From: Pezizomycotina sp. ARF18
Lineage: Eukaryota > Ascomycota
Reading direction: 5' to 3'
Assembly: GCA_002224055.1 (NCBI GenBank)
Contig: AZLU01000313.1
Coordinates: 1-37,760 of the forward strand
Length of the DNA stretch: 37,760 bases
Below, in pieces: positions 10,616 through 23,207 of the stretch. Position 1 is the first letter of the stretch. Each line of letters starts with the position of its first letter. Under the pieces are notes generated by a model, which worked only from the letters and a program-made list of their open reading frames with translations, had not been told where the DNA came from and did no database searches. The position numbers and the translations under genes are program-made.

Positions 10616-12872
10616 ATGTATTCCGCGACGCCATCTATTCTTGCTGCTTTGGTTCTCTGCGCGAGACTATCATCCGCTGTTAATAACCCGAACACCGTGG
10701 ACCCATTCCTGCTTCGTTTCACGAATCGGAGATGGCCGTTAAATACGGATAAGGGAATATAACGTAAGTTTGTGTCTCGTTCAATAACGCTCATCGAGCT
10801 GTATTCTGGTTGAGGAGGGATGGAGGAAATCTATGAGAGATCGAACTAGAAAGCATCGAAAATAGTGTGCGCCGCCGAACTCGAAGAAGATGCCAACCAA
10901 GAAGAGGTTCGAATATTGACGGTGCTCGCCTCACTGCTAAATACGCGGACAGGAAAACCTTCGAGGATGCCGGAGTCGCCAAATTTGGCCCTCTCAGGGA
11001 CACCATGTCTGACGCGGGCTGGACGTGGGTCTCAGTTCCCTTCGCGAACACTGAGCCTACTGAGACGACACCCTGGCCACGGTCGGACATGGAGGGCCTC
11101 CACGCCATCCTAAACAGATTCTCTTACCAGCAGTACTTCCAGCGCCGCCGTATTGACGAAGCACGCCTGGGGAAAGAGGCTGCTGGAGTTCAAGTTGAAG
11201 TTCCCAGTCAATTAATAGCCTCGCCCGGAGGGGCCATCGGACTTGGTCTCCACCCGCAGGGAGAGAACAACTTAGATCTCACATTGAATTTCCTTGAGAG
11301 AGATCTCAAGGCGAGGCCAAAGTATCCTAGAGACGGGCACGCCTGGGAGCCGTAAGTTTCCGCTATTTCAGTCTACTAGCTTACAGTGATGAACTTGGAG
11401 AGATTGCTAATTCTCCCGAAATTTCTTCTCAAGGTTTTTCTCGATCAAAGATCGTGGCGATAATGAGGCAGAGTTCGAGCATCTTTGGAGAAACAACTAC
11501 CTGCTAGTAGACCAGGAACGCCTCGAAAAGTCCAAAGAACCGGGGCGGATGAACCTTTCAGCTCCGAGCTCCAAGAGCTCCCAAAGAACCAGAGCCTGAT
11601 GATCGAATCTACAGCGAGAATGCGTTCCGTAAGCATGAAATCTTCCCCAGCGGTGAAATATTCGCGTTGTTTGTCATTCGCTAACTGCCCGCCTTTTTCA
11701 GTGTTCCCGAAGCCTGGTACTAGGAAGGAGTATTTCATTACGCTCGTCAAGCCTGGTCTCAAGGGATCCATCCCGGATTGCGAGGAAGGCAAGCTCGTCC
11801 GGAATACCCCAAGACGCTCGAGAACCTCTCCAAGCAGGTCAAGTGGCGGAAGGAATGGGAGGAAAATCCGGGCGAGAAAACGTACCCGATCCCTAGAATA
11901 AATCTGCCGTATCCACCTAAGCTGACTAGTGCGCCGGGCGCGAAACCACCGCCCAGAAAATGGTAATAGCTCTCACCGACGACACCAAGGCCGCGGATAT
12001 GAATGCCGAAGTCAGCACACCAGAGCCCAAGCCGTTGGGTCTGAAGAGGTAAGAACACTTAAACCCGGCGAAGACAACACGCCTCCCGGGCGCCGAAGAA
12101 AGGCGATACGCCGAAACACGTTGCCGACTTTGACGTAACAATCCATTCACCCCGGCATATTCCTGACGAGCAAAAGCCACGCGGAAAAGGCTACGGGTGA
12201 CCATCAACCCGGCCGTAAATAATCTGGCGAGTGTCGGGAAATTCTTCAAGCCTCCTAAGCTGAACGCCGGCGGTGCGGCGGCGGGGAGGCAGGACACTCC
12301 AAACCCCGCGGCACGGCGCCAAGCGATGGAGGCGGACTTGGAGCAGTACGAAAATGACTGGATGGACATCGTCGCGAGGGCACAGGGGAGACGAGCTGCC
12401 AGTGAGGCGGCATAGGGCACCAACGACTCCACATCCGAGAGAAGAAGAAGAAAGGGAAACTCAGGTCGGGGATTACGGAGGTTACATGGGTGATTGGGGC
12501 GAAGACGAAGCGCTAGCGAGGGCTCTAAAGCGGTCCCTCGTGGAAGCCGGTATTGAACCAGCTGGTAAGTTAGGAACGAGAACCTATAAGCGTTCGACGA
12601 AATATCGCACTGTAGAGAAGGCATCAAGCTACTCCATCCGTGTCCTTCCTCGCAATTACTTTCGTAAAAGTCCTAGTTGTGACTAGTTGGTTTTGACTGG
12701 TTCACAGCATGATGCTAACGTAGATGATTAACTTCTAGAAGGACGGCAGGACAACGGCCATGATCAAGACTTCAATAATGCTATCGCAAACAATAAACAG
12801 CTAGCTCACCATGCAAAGAAAGGGAGCAAGGTCGCGCCTTTCGATTTCGGGGATTCTATGAACGACGGCTGA
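10616..12872 (+). CDS. Multi-exon orphan protein with signal-peptide-like start and UIM-like helix
   Basis: The ATG at 10616 gives MYSATPSILAALVLCARLSS, a plausible signal peptide, but this frame stops after about 49 codons beside a GTAAGT (10764). The main body begins near 10870 (CAAELEEDANQEEV, then ARLTAKYADRKTFEDAG, MSDAGWTWVSVPFANTEP). Introns at 11352-11433, 11629-11701 and 12565-12738 have canonical ends, and the last two have CTAAC branches. Each joins protein-like sequence in matching phase (AWEP/FFSIKDRG, SENAF/FPKPGTRK, GIEPA/EGRQDNGHD). A basic segment (KQVKWRKEWEENPGEKTYPI) and a UIM-like helix (12501-12551) follow, with the stop at 12870-12872. At least five one-base frame changes remain in exons. 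The family is unknown. A ubiquitin-binding helix sits oddly with secretion, so either the start or the UIM call may be wrong. Confidence 0.5.
12501..12551 (+). other. UIM-like motif
   Basis: The frame reads EDEALARALKRSLVEAG. It fits the ubiquitin-interacting motif pattern: acidic start, Leu, then Ala-Leu two residues on, then Ser and Glu. A match this short also arises in ordinary amphipathic helices. Confidence 0.45.
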
Positions 12873-13547
12873 CCAAGATGAGACTGATATGGACATAAAG
12901 TAAACCCCCCCCCCTTCTTTGCCCCCAAAGTTCTTCCGCGTTTTCCGCTTTCGAGAGGCGAAGCCTCAATCTGTACAGTTGGACTAATCAATGAGCGGCT
13001 TGGATTTACGTAGCCTGGGCCAAAGATTCCAAATTGAGGAACCGACGATGGTGACCCCCATAGAGGCAGCGATCACCTTGAATCATACTTCGATAAGGAC
13101 TACTAGACGATAGTCTTCCTTCGCCCACGACCTCGAGAAGACAACGCTCTAGTGAGAAAAACAACTGCTGGAGGGATGAGAAGGGTGGCCTTCATGTAGT
13201 TCTTAATTTGTACAAGCTGCTTGTATTGAAGAAAAATAAAATAAGTCATTGAGATGTACATGGCCGTAAAGGTTTCCAGAAACCAAAGCGATCAAAGTCG
13301 TGATACTAAAACTATTATTAGGCACCTTGTTATCATAAAGTACAATCCACATATGAATAGGGGCATTTGAAACAATTATGCGTACAAGAGGACCGTGACG
13401 AAGAGTAAGGATTATTATTTAGGCCATTGAAATAAATTTGGCGGAAGAACAAAAGGTATAGCATCGAACCGACACAAACCTGAAATAACGCTCGAAAAAA
13501 CAGAGCAAGCATGGAATATTTTACATAAAACTAGAGGGGAAAAACGT
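12873..13547. other. Intergenic between convergent genes
   Basis: Convergent 3' region between the gene ending at 12872 and the receptor gene on the minus strand. It contains a C-rich run at about 12903-12914 and AATAAAATAA near 13236-13245 that could serve polyadenylation. Nothing else recognised. Confidence 0.45.
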
Positions 13548-15021
13548 TCAAACCTCCTCGGTCCTCCTCTTCAGGATGCAGGCTGATTTCGCTCCCGCTT
13601 CTCGCAGACTCCACCTAACCGCGCTCATCCTCACGTTCCCGCCCTTCTCCTCGTCCATGTCCTCCAGCTGCACGTGGCCTCCCTGTTGTCCTCGAACACC
13701 GTATCCATCGCGCTCCCCTGCGCTCCCGCACTCCTCCCCACGTCGCCTTCCTATTACTCCCAATCGTATGCGTAGGACCTTTCGAGCTCGATAATCCCGT
13801 ATTATCGCTCCCTTTACCGCTCCTCAACAAGTTCGGGAAGAAGTGCAAAACATGACCCTGAGCGACGGAATCGACGCGCATACAATCCCTATAAACGCCT
13901 CGATGATCGTCCATATCGCTGTATCGCCCTCAATCCACGTGTAATCCGTGTTTTGCACGTAGTTCACCAAACTGACCATCCTCAATATACTACCTACAAT
14001 ACTAAAGCGCCGAGCCCAAATAGGAGTATTACTACTGCTTTTTCTTTCCGACTCATTTGTAGTTGCATTACTACCATGGCGGGTAGTATGAACAGCGCTA
14101 CGTCGATGAGGACGACGATCGTCCCTTGGCCTTCGAGGAGGCGAGCTTGTTTATGCATTTCATTTCGAGGGGGTTGTTCCAGAAGTTTATGGGCTTGCAG
14201 AGGAAGATCATTGGGAAGGTTGAAGCGAATGTGGAGAGGAGGAGGATCGCGCCGGTGATGTTGATGGAGATTTGGTAGAAACGTTGCGGGGAGATGGTGC
14301 GGTAGAAGGCGAGGAGGGCGAGCTTTATAGGGTTATGTTTAGGTTGTAGTATACCTGGCTATTTTCATCAGGTAGCGTTAGCTTATCATGCATAAGGGAA
14401 TGGATTGGCTAACGGATGGCTTCACATACCAGATGTATGATAGCTTCAGGTTGTATCTGAAGTCGGCGTACGTGATGTCCCACATATGGAGTGCCGCCCC
14501 GGCGTGGGCGATCGCTATCATCGAAACAGCGTCAGCTCCTCACCATTGCAACTTTAGAATCCTGATAGATGGAGGAAAGAGTAACTTCCTTACCTTCGTA
14601 CATAATAGCAGTATACCCCACCGTAGAAAAGAAACCGAAAATAATCATCCAATCGCTGACCCACAGCCTACTCCCCGCCATCTTCCGCCCCATATCCGCA
14701 GCAATACAACCAGGAGCACTATCGGCGTCGTTATCGCAAAGGATAAAATCTGCTCGAGCGCTTGCTGCCGTGGTCAACAGTGTCGATGAGCTGCGGAAGG
14801 AGTAAAGCGGACGTGTTGGCGCCGAAGCTGGCGGCGTATAGCTCTTGTATCAGTTTCACCTTCGGGTCTGTCGAGTTTAGAATCTGCGCGACGGCTTCGG
14901 GTGCGTGTCTGGCGATCTGGGTCATTCGTCATGTTGGAGAGGGCGGGGACGGAGGCTTGCAGGACGAGCCCGAACTGGGCTAGGTGCCAGGAGTTGACGG
15001 GAGGGGAATCGTGGTGGCCAT
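13548..15021 (-). pseudogene. PTH11-like / fungal rhodopsin-domain membrane protein, frame-disrupted
   Basis: Read leftward from the ATG at 15021. After an N-terminal segment (LNSTDPKVKLIQELYAASFG) come the membrane helices typical of the fungal rhodopsin-domain/PTH11-SAT4 class: TTPIVLLVVLLRIWG, SDWMIIFGFFSTVGYTA, an extracellular AGAALHMWDITYADF, KLALLAFYRTISPQRF, FPMIFLCKPINFWN, LIDVALFILPAMVVMQLQ, KAVVILLFGLGALVL and IEAFIGIVCASIPSLRVMF, then a basic tail. Introns at 14593-14515 and 14429-14359 have intact GTAAGG/GTATGT donors and TAG acceptors, and the second has a GCTAAC branch; both join in phase. At least five exon positions change frame, for example in IRIWG-G/R, NITL/IKLA, near 14120 and in the tail. 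Family role: plasma-membrane sensing receptors. The class call is firm. Whether it is a pseudogene or carries consensus errors is open. Confidence 0.75.
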
Positions 15022-18000
15022 GTTGACGATATATTGGAGTATCAAACTCCTAAACGATCTCTCTCCTACTTGGATTAACTGCTGGAATATCAAGGGTTAC
15101 TAGGATTGAATGGTGTATAAGTACACGATATTTACTGCGGAAGGTTGGAAGAAACGATGGAGAGAGGTCCCGTCAGGGTAGAGAAGAGCGAAGTCCAGGC
15201 CTTTTGACAAAGGGGTCAAGGGGGGTATCCACCGCGGTTATATACATACAGTCTAGAAACTCGGGACAGGTACTCCACTTTTCTATCTAATACCAAACAG
15301 CCCGTCGCTTCTCGCTGGGTTGCTCATCTACAGGTACCAATGCTACAACTACGATATATTTCAGACTTCCATAGCCTGCTAATATAGCCCTCACAAGGAC
15401 GGATTTTGCCGAAATATCCAGTCTATTGAGGGATCGACAATGCATTACGATGGCGTAAATGTTTTTTTTTCCTTCTCGGAAGATATCTCCTTTCGTTTCG
15501 AAATTTTATAAGCGAGGTGGAGAGGGACATGTGGATCCCAAACGAACTACACGAAACGGAATGTACCGTTGACATTTGCTCATTATAGTATGCGAGATTC
15601 AGGAGGCCCTTTTGTCCAGACTCCAAATATGCTTTCGTAAATCAGTAACCTCTTTCGGTTGAAGACTTTCACGATCGAAAAAAGTGTGGGGACGATTGCC
15701 TGGAGTCTGGGAGATGACCGTCATTTTTCAAGATGGAATCTCTGTTGATCGTCAGGTCAATGAAACAACTAACAATGGAGCATTATATCTTGACTAAGAG
15801 AAAGTTGCGAGAATGGCAAAAAGGTCCTCAGCTGATGGTTGGTGGTCGTTGAAGATTTTTTGACATTATACACAGACTCTATAGCGCCGCTGACGCCACC
15901 CCACCATCAGCCGGTCCACTAAACTCGAAACAGTCTAATTTCTTTCGTTTTTTCATGAAATTCCTTGATCGTGAATATAGCTGCAAGGAGCTTGAAGGTA
16001 GTAGAGCCGAGAAAAGATTAATGCTCTGCACACTCGCTTGTGAGTAGAATACAAAAGAGGCCGTCTTGTGAGGAAGTTTCAATGAGAGCGGACAGCTCCC
16101 ACGGAGAAATCCTAATTTGCCTCTTCGTCAAAATCGTATCGCGCTATGAGAAGAGGACGACGGACCTGTTCCGCCAGTGTTTTGTGGATGAATAGAGTTT
16201 TGCTTAAGTTTCATTTCGTTTACAAAAATACTCTTATTACGTTAGAGGATGTCATCCTTGTAATGAGTAAAGTCCGTTGAAGCATTGTTTAGATTTACTT
16301 CGATGAACTCATCTGCCGGACGAATCGACGTCAAGCGACTAAGCCGTTAACAAGTGAGCTTCAGGCGACGCTGTAGCTTCTGCATCTAGTGATCCGGAGC
16401 AGAGAATCGAACCGTAATACTTTAGTAGTCATGCACTGATGTCGAACGTTCACTGGTTTTCTTCGGAGACATTAGTCGTACGATATCTCCACTCCCCAAA
16501 ATCTGATCCCCTATCTTTTCCCAGCTATTAACCCGAAATTACCTAAAAAGATCTCGTGTTATTAAGGAACAATGCGTGATTGGTCCTCTACGAGCATATC
16601 TGAGAGCCGGTAGTTGTGTCCCCCACAAAATCTTTTCTCCACAAGTATCCCCCACGCTACTTTGGTCGCTTTGGCACAATAGCCCTAAACCCCCCTTTCA
16701 TTAATTCTTCCACAAAGAAGGCCTCAAAATTCTCGCATTTTTGCGCATACGCCTGCTACGAAGAGCAAGTGTGGCGTTTGTACGGTGAACACAGCCCGTA
16801 CGCGTACCGCTTCGATTCTTCTAGGAGCAAGATATTCGGGGCGTTTTGTTCGGTAAATGCAGGTCCTCTTTAGTCTGTATCGCTCCTCGCGAGAAATCGA
16901 GCTTCTAGTGGAGGCAACAAGGAATATCCTCTTTCGAATATCTATAATCCAGAGAGTATCCCGCGGGCATGCTTCAGGGAGATAAACGTGAATTCAGCTT
17001 CGCGATAAAATTTATGAATGATCGAGCCCAAGCTAACTATACACGATTTATAGAGCCCCTTTCTGAACAACGAAAATACTGTCCTATATGAAAGGAAGGG
17101 AGATGCGTTGGATGATTGTAGTAGCGTGTATTATATTTTAACAGAGATCAGATATTTCAAGCCAAATTCTTCATCGTTAAGCATCAAAATCGGTGCTACA
17201 AGCACATGGGTCGGGGAATCTGCGAGATTTTCTAGAACAAGCAGCAGAGGGTTAAGGCGTCTTTTTCGTGCAGCGGCGACGTAGACGTCAAGATTCGGAG
17301 ATTATAGGCCGACTCGACATGACAGCGCAGGATGTAGTTATTTTTCTCTGTTGGCTAAATTAGCAGACCCGTAAATGAAGAGGTCCAATGTAAAGATCAC
17401 TTCATTTCTATTGACGGCCAAGGGCTTTAACGGCAAAGTTCATTTGATCAGAGTTTAAGCCCTCCAATGGGCTCGTACCATCGTTTCGTAAACTAAGGGA
17501 CGGAGGCGATCCGGCGTAGATGAGGAGTTCGCGATCGTGAGCACTGAGAAAAGAAGAGGAGAATTCGGCGGGTTGGTGCTAGTTTAGAAAACGATAGCAT
17601 AGCAACTTACTGTTTAGACTATTTTTTATTTCTTGGATATCCGTGCATTTGTTCATACGAGACTTCGGGTATGAACTGAAACGGATTATAGCTACTATAA
17701 AAAATACTTGATTATTTACGCTTTATATGAACAGCGCGAGAAAAAATAGCGCCGTAAGTATCACAGCCTGGTTACTTAGTAGTTCGTTTTTTTTTTTTTT
17801 TTTGGGGGGGCTTTTTTTCTTAAGATCTCCTCCCAATTGAAAAAAAAAAAAAAAGAAAATCCCACGACTTGATCAATCAAATTCGTACACTTAGACTTTA
17901 GAAAGATCACGAAATCTCAGGTCGTCGAGTCTAGTTTCAACGAGCGACTAGGTGGCTCTCGCCGCGGCTTGGGCTAGCGCCCGATCTTTCCTCTTGAATA

Positions 18001-19559
18001 TCCCCCCCCCTTTTCCGGCTATAAAGGCAAAGCTAAGAAAACGATCTTTATATTGCTATCGAGGGGCAACTTGAAAACAAGAGAAAGACCGTGACAGCTT
18101 TCCTTCTAATCTCCCAACCCCCCTTCTTCTCTTCTGTCTCGATGTATCCGGGGTTGAGCGAGTAACGGCGACCTAAAAAGACACCGCGGGTATCCCGGAC
18201 TCCGGAGCAATTAACGGATGTAGTTCTATCGCGGCCAGCAATTCAGGTTCTGAAAGTACCTTGAGACAGTGATATGAAGAGGTATCAGGAGCCTTGACTA
18301 AGACGTAGACAGGTTGAATTGTTCGAGGTTATCTCTGCGAGAAAATCTTTGTACAGTAGTTTGGTCACTTTTTCAGCCTTGTTCCTTTTATTCCTTTCGG
18401 TCTCGCTTGGGAATCAAGGAGAATTTCTTGCGGGTATTGAGAAAGAAAGCAAAAACGGGAGAGAGAGAGAAGATCTCGCCGTACAGAAACACATGAATCT
18501 TTCCTTATAGAAGAACTTTGGAACCAATCGATTTCACGACTTGAGGCCCTTTGTTCTAGTTGCTGGTCACGATTCAAGTAGCTCGGGAAACACACTACGC
18601 GGCTCCTGTGCCTTAACGCGAGGCGGAGGGTCTGATCCTTAGATTCCCACGGTAAAGAAGAAGACGGAGACAGCCTGCCCGCCATGGATCGGCTATTGTC
18701 ACCCAGATTGAACCAGCCCAAAAAAAAAAAAAATATCTATTGTGTTTTTCCATCGTTCAGCTAGCACTGGCCGAGAGCCTCGGTTTGGATCTGGACCATA
18801 CGATTCGCCGCTGATAAACGTTTCTGCCCCCTGTCGTCATTTTATCCAGGCGAGCAATCAACGCGCAGCAAGTCATCTATCTTTTCACGATCTCATCCGA
18901 TTTCACAGGAAGCGCCCACGTTGTGTTTCAAAAGTTCAGACGAAAATAGACACGACACACTCGGAAAAAAAAAAAGGAACAAAAAATTGTCAGACAAGGG
19001 AAAAAACGTGACAAGGCTATGCAGAAGACAACAAGAAACCCTGATTCCCTAGCTTCCCGTTCCCTCCGAAAGATTTTCCAGGGATGAGGATAGGAAAAGA
19101 AAATATACGGACGGGGGAGCTCCAGGAGCTTGCTCACATTCGAATTTTGGGAGTGGGAGCGTTCGAGGAGGGAAGCGTAAATAACCAGCGATAATTTCGC
19201 CCTGTATGAGAAACTCTTCTTGCATCAACCTTGATTTGGGGAAACCCCTAATTTTGTTTCTCTCCCTATTTCGGTAACTTCTTTGCTAATTCCACCTCCT
19301 TTATTACCCCTTGGCATTTTCTTTTGACGTGGCACGAATTAAATTCTTCAACGCAGCAAATCAGCATCGAGACTTTTAACGAACCAACCAGAGAAGCACA
19401 CAACAACAGAAACAACAGAACAACGCTTAGTATATGCAGCATCATCATTTCTGGTAAGTGACACACATGGAAACACACTGGCCCTAATGCAAAACGTCAG
19501 GAGGACATTAGCGATACTCTATCTATTGCTAGTGAAATTTTTCATTCCCCTTTTCAATT
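15022..19559. other. Long intergenic region, no gene recognised
   Basis: About 4.5 kb with stops in all frames and only weak ORFs (16616-16873 +, 18365-18721 -), none with family motifs. It holds a T17-G7 run (17787-17810) followed about 30 bases on by an A-run, which could fold back, and C-runs near 18000. No tRNA-like cloverleaf or transposase remnant was noticed. Confidence 0.5.
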
Positions 19560-19810
19560 AAAAAGGGAATTTGTTTCTTAATTTTCTTCACGATTTCAAT
19601 TTCCAATCCTCAATTCACTTCAATTCCATTTCATATCATTTCATCTGATCCCCACTATCAGACGTCCCAAGAGATGCGATAAGAAGCCTATCTATCTATC
19701 TATAGTCGAGTCGCGTCCTTCTCCACATTTCCCATCTATACCTTTCGCTCCCCTCTATCAACCATACCACAACCATCATAACACTGAACACAAACACCAA
19801 CAACATCCTC
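19560..19810 (+). promoter_or_regulatory. CT/CA-rich promoter and 5' leader
   Basis: Directly before the ATG at 19811 the strand turns pyrimidine-rich (TTCAATTCCATTTCAT, CCCATCTATACCTTTCG) and then CA-rich (ACACAAACACCAACAACATC), a common layout of fungal core promoters and 5' leaders. It includes a (TATC) microsatellite at about 19690-19703. Confidence 0.5.
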
Positions 19811-21795
19811 ATGACGTTCAACGCCGCCCTCCCCCTACCCCTCTCCTGCTACAGCCTCGTCGGCACCGCTCCTCCCTCTACCCTACCCCTCACAAGCTAA
19901 ACTACATCACGAAGCACCGGTTAAACTCTAACCTATCCTTCAAGATACAACTGAACAAGAAGGATTCGCTGTCGAGGAGGGACAGGAGGTCGACTACGCC
20001 TGCACTCACGAAGCTGCCGCTTTTACTGGGGATGAAGAAGTCGTCGAAGGGGAAGAGGCAGTACGCGGAAAGGTTGAGGAAGGTTGAGGGGATTAGGGGG
20101 GCTGTTGCGGGTATATACGTGAGTAGCATCCTCATGTTTGCCTTCATATTTGTTCCCTTTTGGGAACGAGCCTTTAGGATTTTGATCAAAGGGCTCCGAG
20201 TCGCGCTGGGGTCGTTGTTATTGTTATTGCGATGCAATCGGTATCGTGAAGACAAACAAGCAACAAACATAAACTTTTCCTTTTCCTTTTCTTTTTTTTT
20301 TTTTTTTTTTTTTTTTTGGTCCTTCCAACTATCTAAAGTTCAAATAGGACTAACAAAGACTTCACTTCTCTTAGTACGCAACCAAAACATCACCGTCGAC
20401 CCTTCCACCCTCACCCGCCTCCAAGACAACTCCACGGTCCACGACACCACGGCCGCGCCTACAACTATCCTACGCCGCCATCCCGACAAAAATCCACCTC
20501 TCTAACAAAGTCATCCGTTGGTCCGCGGACCTGCTCAACAAATGGTCACGTACCTCGAATCAAAGTCCATAACTGTTACTCTAGAACGCGTACCGGAAGA
20601 AGATCGCGTCGCGAGTAGTTTCACTGTTGAAGGGAAGGATATCGTTTCGAGGGACGGTATAAGGAAGTCGATGAGGAGGAGGAAGAGGAGGAGTATTCTG
20701 AGGAATCGTCTTTCGAGGAAACCAGGATGACTTCGACGACTCGGAGAGGGAGGTTGCGGAGTCTGTCATAGCGTTGAAATGGACTCTGAAGACGATGAGG
20801 AAGAAGTCGAGGAGGAGATGCTTATTCGGAAGGAGTTTGCTGGAGAAGTATGTCTTTTTATCGCACCCGATTTTACAAAGATAATAATTGATGCTAACGC
20901 GATTTTTTTTTTTTTTTTCCTGTAGCATATCGACCTCACCCGCGAAACCACGCCCGCGCCTTCGCTCGATGAGGATGCAGACACGGAGGGCTACGGATTC
21001 GGGTATGAAGCAGACTTCACGACTAGGATGAAGAGGGGGACGGAACGGTTACTCCCGCTCCAGAGGTTTCGCTAAGGGCGTTTACTTCGAACCGCTTTCT
21101 CCCGGCGCGGAGTTCCACGATGATAGTGAGGTGGTTCACGTTGAGAATGACCGCGATGTTGATATGAGAGACCATACTCCACGCCGACGCCGCAGTGGAC
21201 CACCGTCGAATCACCAAAACAGTCCACCGAAGCTGACCGTCACGAACAGCTCTCCTTCAACACATTCACTACTCCAACCAAGCTCATCCCCACGGCTCCA
21301 TCGACCCCACCACACGACAACACCACTAACGACTTCATAAAACCCCACGTGCCTACTCGCAAGTCAACAAATGTTCGAACTGATAAACTACTCCCATGCT
21401 TCTTCCCCATCCAACAATATTCAAGAAGCGATTACTTCCCGCCCTCAAACGCCAACGACGCCGACTACTACTACAATGGCCCCGCCCCTCGGCCATCTTC
21501 GCCGAGAGATATCGAGTTCATGAATAGGCGCAAGAGGATGTTAGCGCACAGGAAGAGCTGCGAGAGTTTGCAGGCGCTGCCGCAGTCGCGGCTGTGCCGG
21601 GGTATCATTTGCCGCCTTCGAGGGCCGAGAATAATGGCCAAGCGGTGGCCGCGGGACCGAGGTGTCTGCGTCTAGGAAGCGCAGGCCTTCGGGTTCGAGT
21701 ATGGAGATTGCAGAGAGGATTCATGGAAGAGGAGGAGGAGGGGGAGCTTTATTGGGATGTTGAGGGAGAAGATTGGGTTTTAAGAGTTATAACGG
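19811..21795 (+). CDS. Acidic/disordered orphan gene, frame-disrupted
   Basis: The ATG at 19811 follows a typical leader and opens MTFNAALPLPLSCYSLVGTA. Acidic coding continues in another frame (GQEVDYACTHEAAAFTG, DEEVVEGEEAV, about 19960-20070). A region holding GTGAGT and a T26 run (20292-20317) looks intronic. Coding sense returns near 20390 (NITVDPSTLTRLQDNS) and runs through YLESKSITVTLERVPEEDRV, an Asp/Glu-rich stretch (EMDSEDDEEEVEEE), an intron at about 20848-20925 (GTATGT, GCTAAC, CTGTAG) and HIDLTRETTPAPSLDEDADT. Later parts are SNHQNSPPKLTVTNSS, DYYYNGPAPRPSSPRDIEF and MNRRKRMLAHRKSCESLQ. At least six frame changes are needed, and the end is uncertain. No family is recognised; the composition suggests a largely disordered, possibly nuclear, protein. 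Confidence 0.45.
20292..20317 (+). repeat. T26 homopolymer in a probable intron
   Basis: 26 consecutive T, preceded by a TTTTCC-rich stretch. It lies between two coding-like segments of the orphan gene, probably inside an intron. Confidence 0.8.
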
Positions 21796-21799
21796 TTAT

Positions 21800-23207
21800 T
21801 CTTCTCTTCTTTTTTTTTGTCCTCTTTGGTGTTTATCTCTTGTTTTCTCCTCAAATGGCGTTACATATATGTTATGGTTTCCTCTGTTCCCTTCCCAGTA
21901 ATCCATACCCACGGCGACACGCTTAAGTTTCCCTTTTTCTTTTAACGAATATCCACGCATCGGAGTTCTTTTTCTTTTATCGTTGTTTCTTCTCTCTCTC
22001 TCTTTCTGTTTCCTTAACCACTCGTTTTTCATAATTTTTTTCCCTTTCGCTCTCATTTGTTCCTTTTTTGTCTTTTTTTTTTGTCCTTTTCTGTTTTATT
22101 ATGGTTCAAATTCACTTGAGTATATATTTGTCACTGGAAAGCAAGCGAGCGAGGGAGTCATCTGGGATTTTCTTATCAATTTGGTTATTCGTAGGCGTCT
22201 ATTTGTTATTTCTTCTTTCAAGAGCGGATGTTTTAGTTAGAAAGTACTACTTAGTATACATAGAAACGAATGCTAGATATAACGAACTATTTTATACAAA
22301 GACTGGCATAAGGATCGAATCACCGTGACTTTTCTTTTAACAGTCATGTGTTATTTAGGAAAATCGACTGCTTTTTTGACCTAGCTTTTTTCGACTTTAC
22401 AACGGTGGCTTTCGGAAGGAGGAATAATTGTTGGTTTAAACCAGTTCCAATCATATACAACCAAAAAATTTTTATTGAGCATACAAATTGAAAATATACA
22501 GTTGTAGAGTAAGCACGTTTGTTTACCGTTAAATAGATAAAAAAAAAATAGCTAGCTATGACTGCTATGACTGCTATAACTTGAATGCTAATAATAACAG
22601 AGGATAGTGAAGTTTTTTTTATTAAGGGCTTAAACCTTCAAGTTAAACCTAAGGGTTTTGCTAGATGCAGCGACTCAGACAAGCTTTATACGCCAAAAAA
22701 TAATAAATAATAATAAAATAATAATAATAAAATAAATTAAAATACAATTTATTAATAAATAAAATAACAGAAACAAGGAGGAAAAAAATTAAAAAAAAAA
22801 AAAAATTAAACCCGAATAAAGAAATCTGATAAATTATTCCAAAGTGCTCGCCCCTTTACTCTCCAGTAATTTCGAAGAATTACTACTAGTATTATTATTA
22901 CCAAGTCTACGCTGCTACTTTTTCTAAGCTAGATAACCGATCATGATGACCTACCTATAAGAAATAAATACTACTATGAACTTTCAAATCGTCCAAGAAG
23001 GTGTTTCGTTGAATACTCGTTCTCACTCACTCGTGGCTTGTCCTAACAGTCTCATCGCGGTTGACATCAGTGCTCCGATTTCGAGCTTCGATGTAACCTC
23101 AAGCGCTCGCCGTTTCGAGGATAAGTACATCGCTGCTCGTTCCAGCAGTCCGCTCGGGTTTGACTCCACAATCTTTAGCTACGTATAACAGGTCAGTCAG
23201 CGATTAG
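21800..23207. other. Intergenic, T-rich then A/T low-complexity
   Basis: 21810-22120 is T-rich, as expected for a 3' region. 22556-22582 holds three tandem 9-base units (CTATGACTG twice, then a variant). 22695-22806 is AATAAT/AAATA low complexity. The ORF 22976-23188 has no family features. No gene recognised. Confidence 0.5.

Noticed and set aside
11926-12627. 233-codon minus-strand ORF
   Set aside because: It is antisense to the 10616-12872 gene, whose sense strand has canonical introns and protein-like segments. The antisense reading ignores those splice signals.
18365-18721. 118-codon minus-strand ORF
   Set aside because: No family motif, no leader and no exon structure; it ends beside an A-run. 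Not enough to call a gene.
20032-20505. 157-codon + ORF with a poly-Phe stretch
   Set aside because: It reads through a probable intron containing a T26 run; the Phe run is the homopolymer.
22976-23188. 70-codon + ORF just beyond the P450 3' end
   Set aside because: No leader, no motif, and Ser-rich composition only; not supportable.
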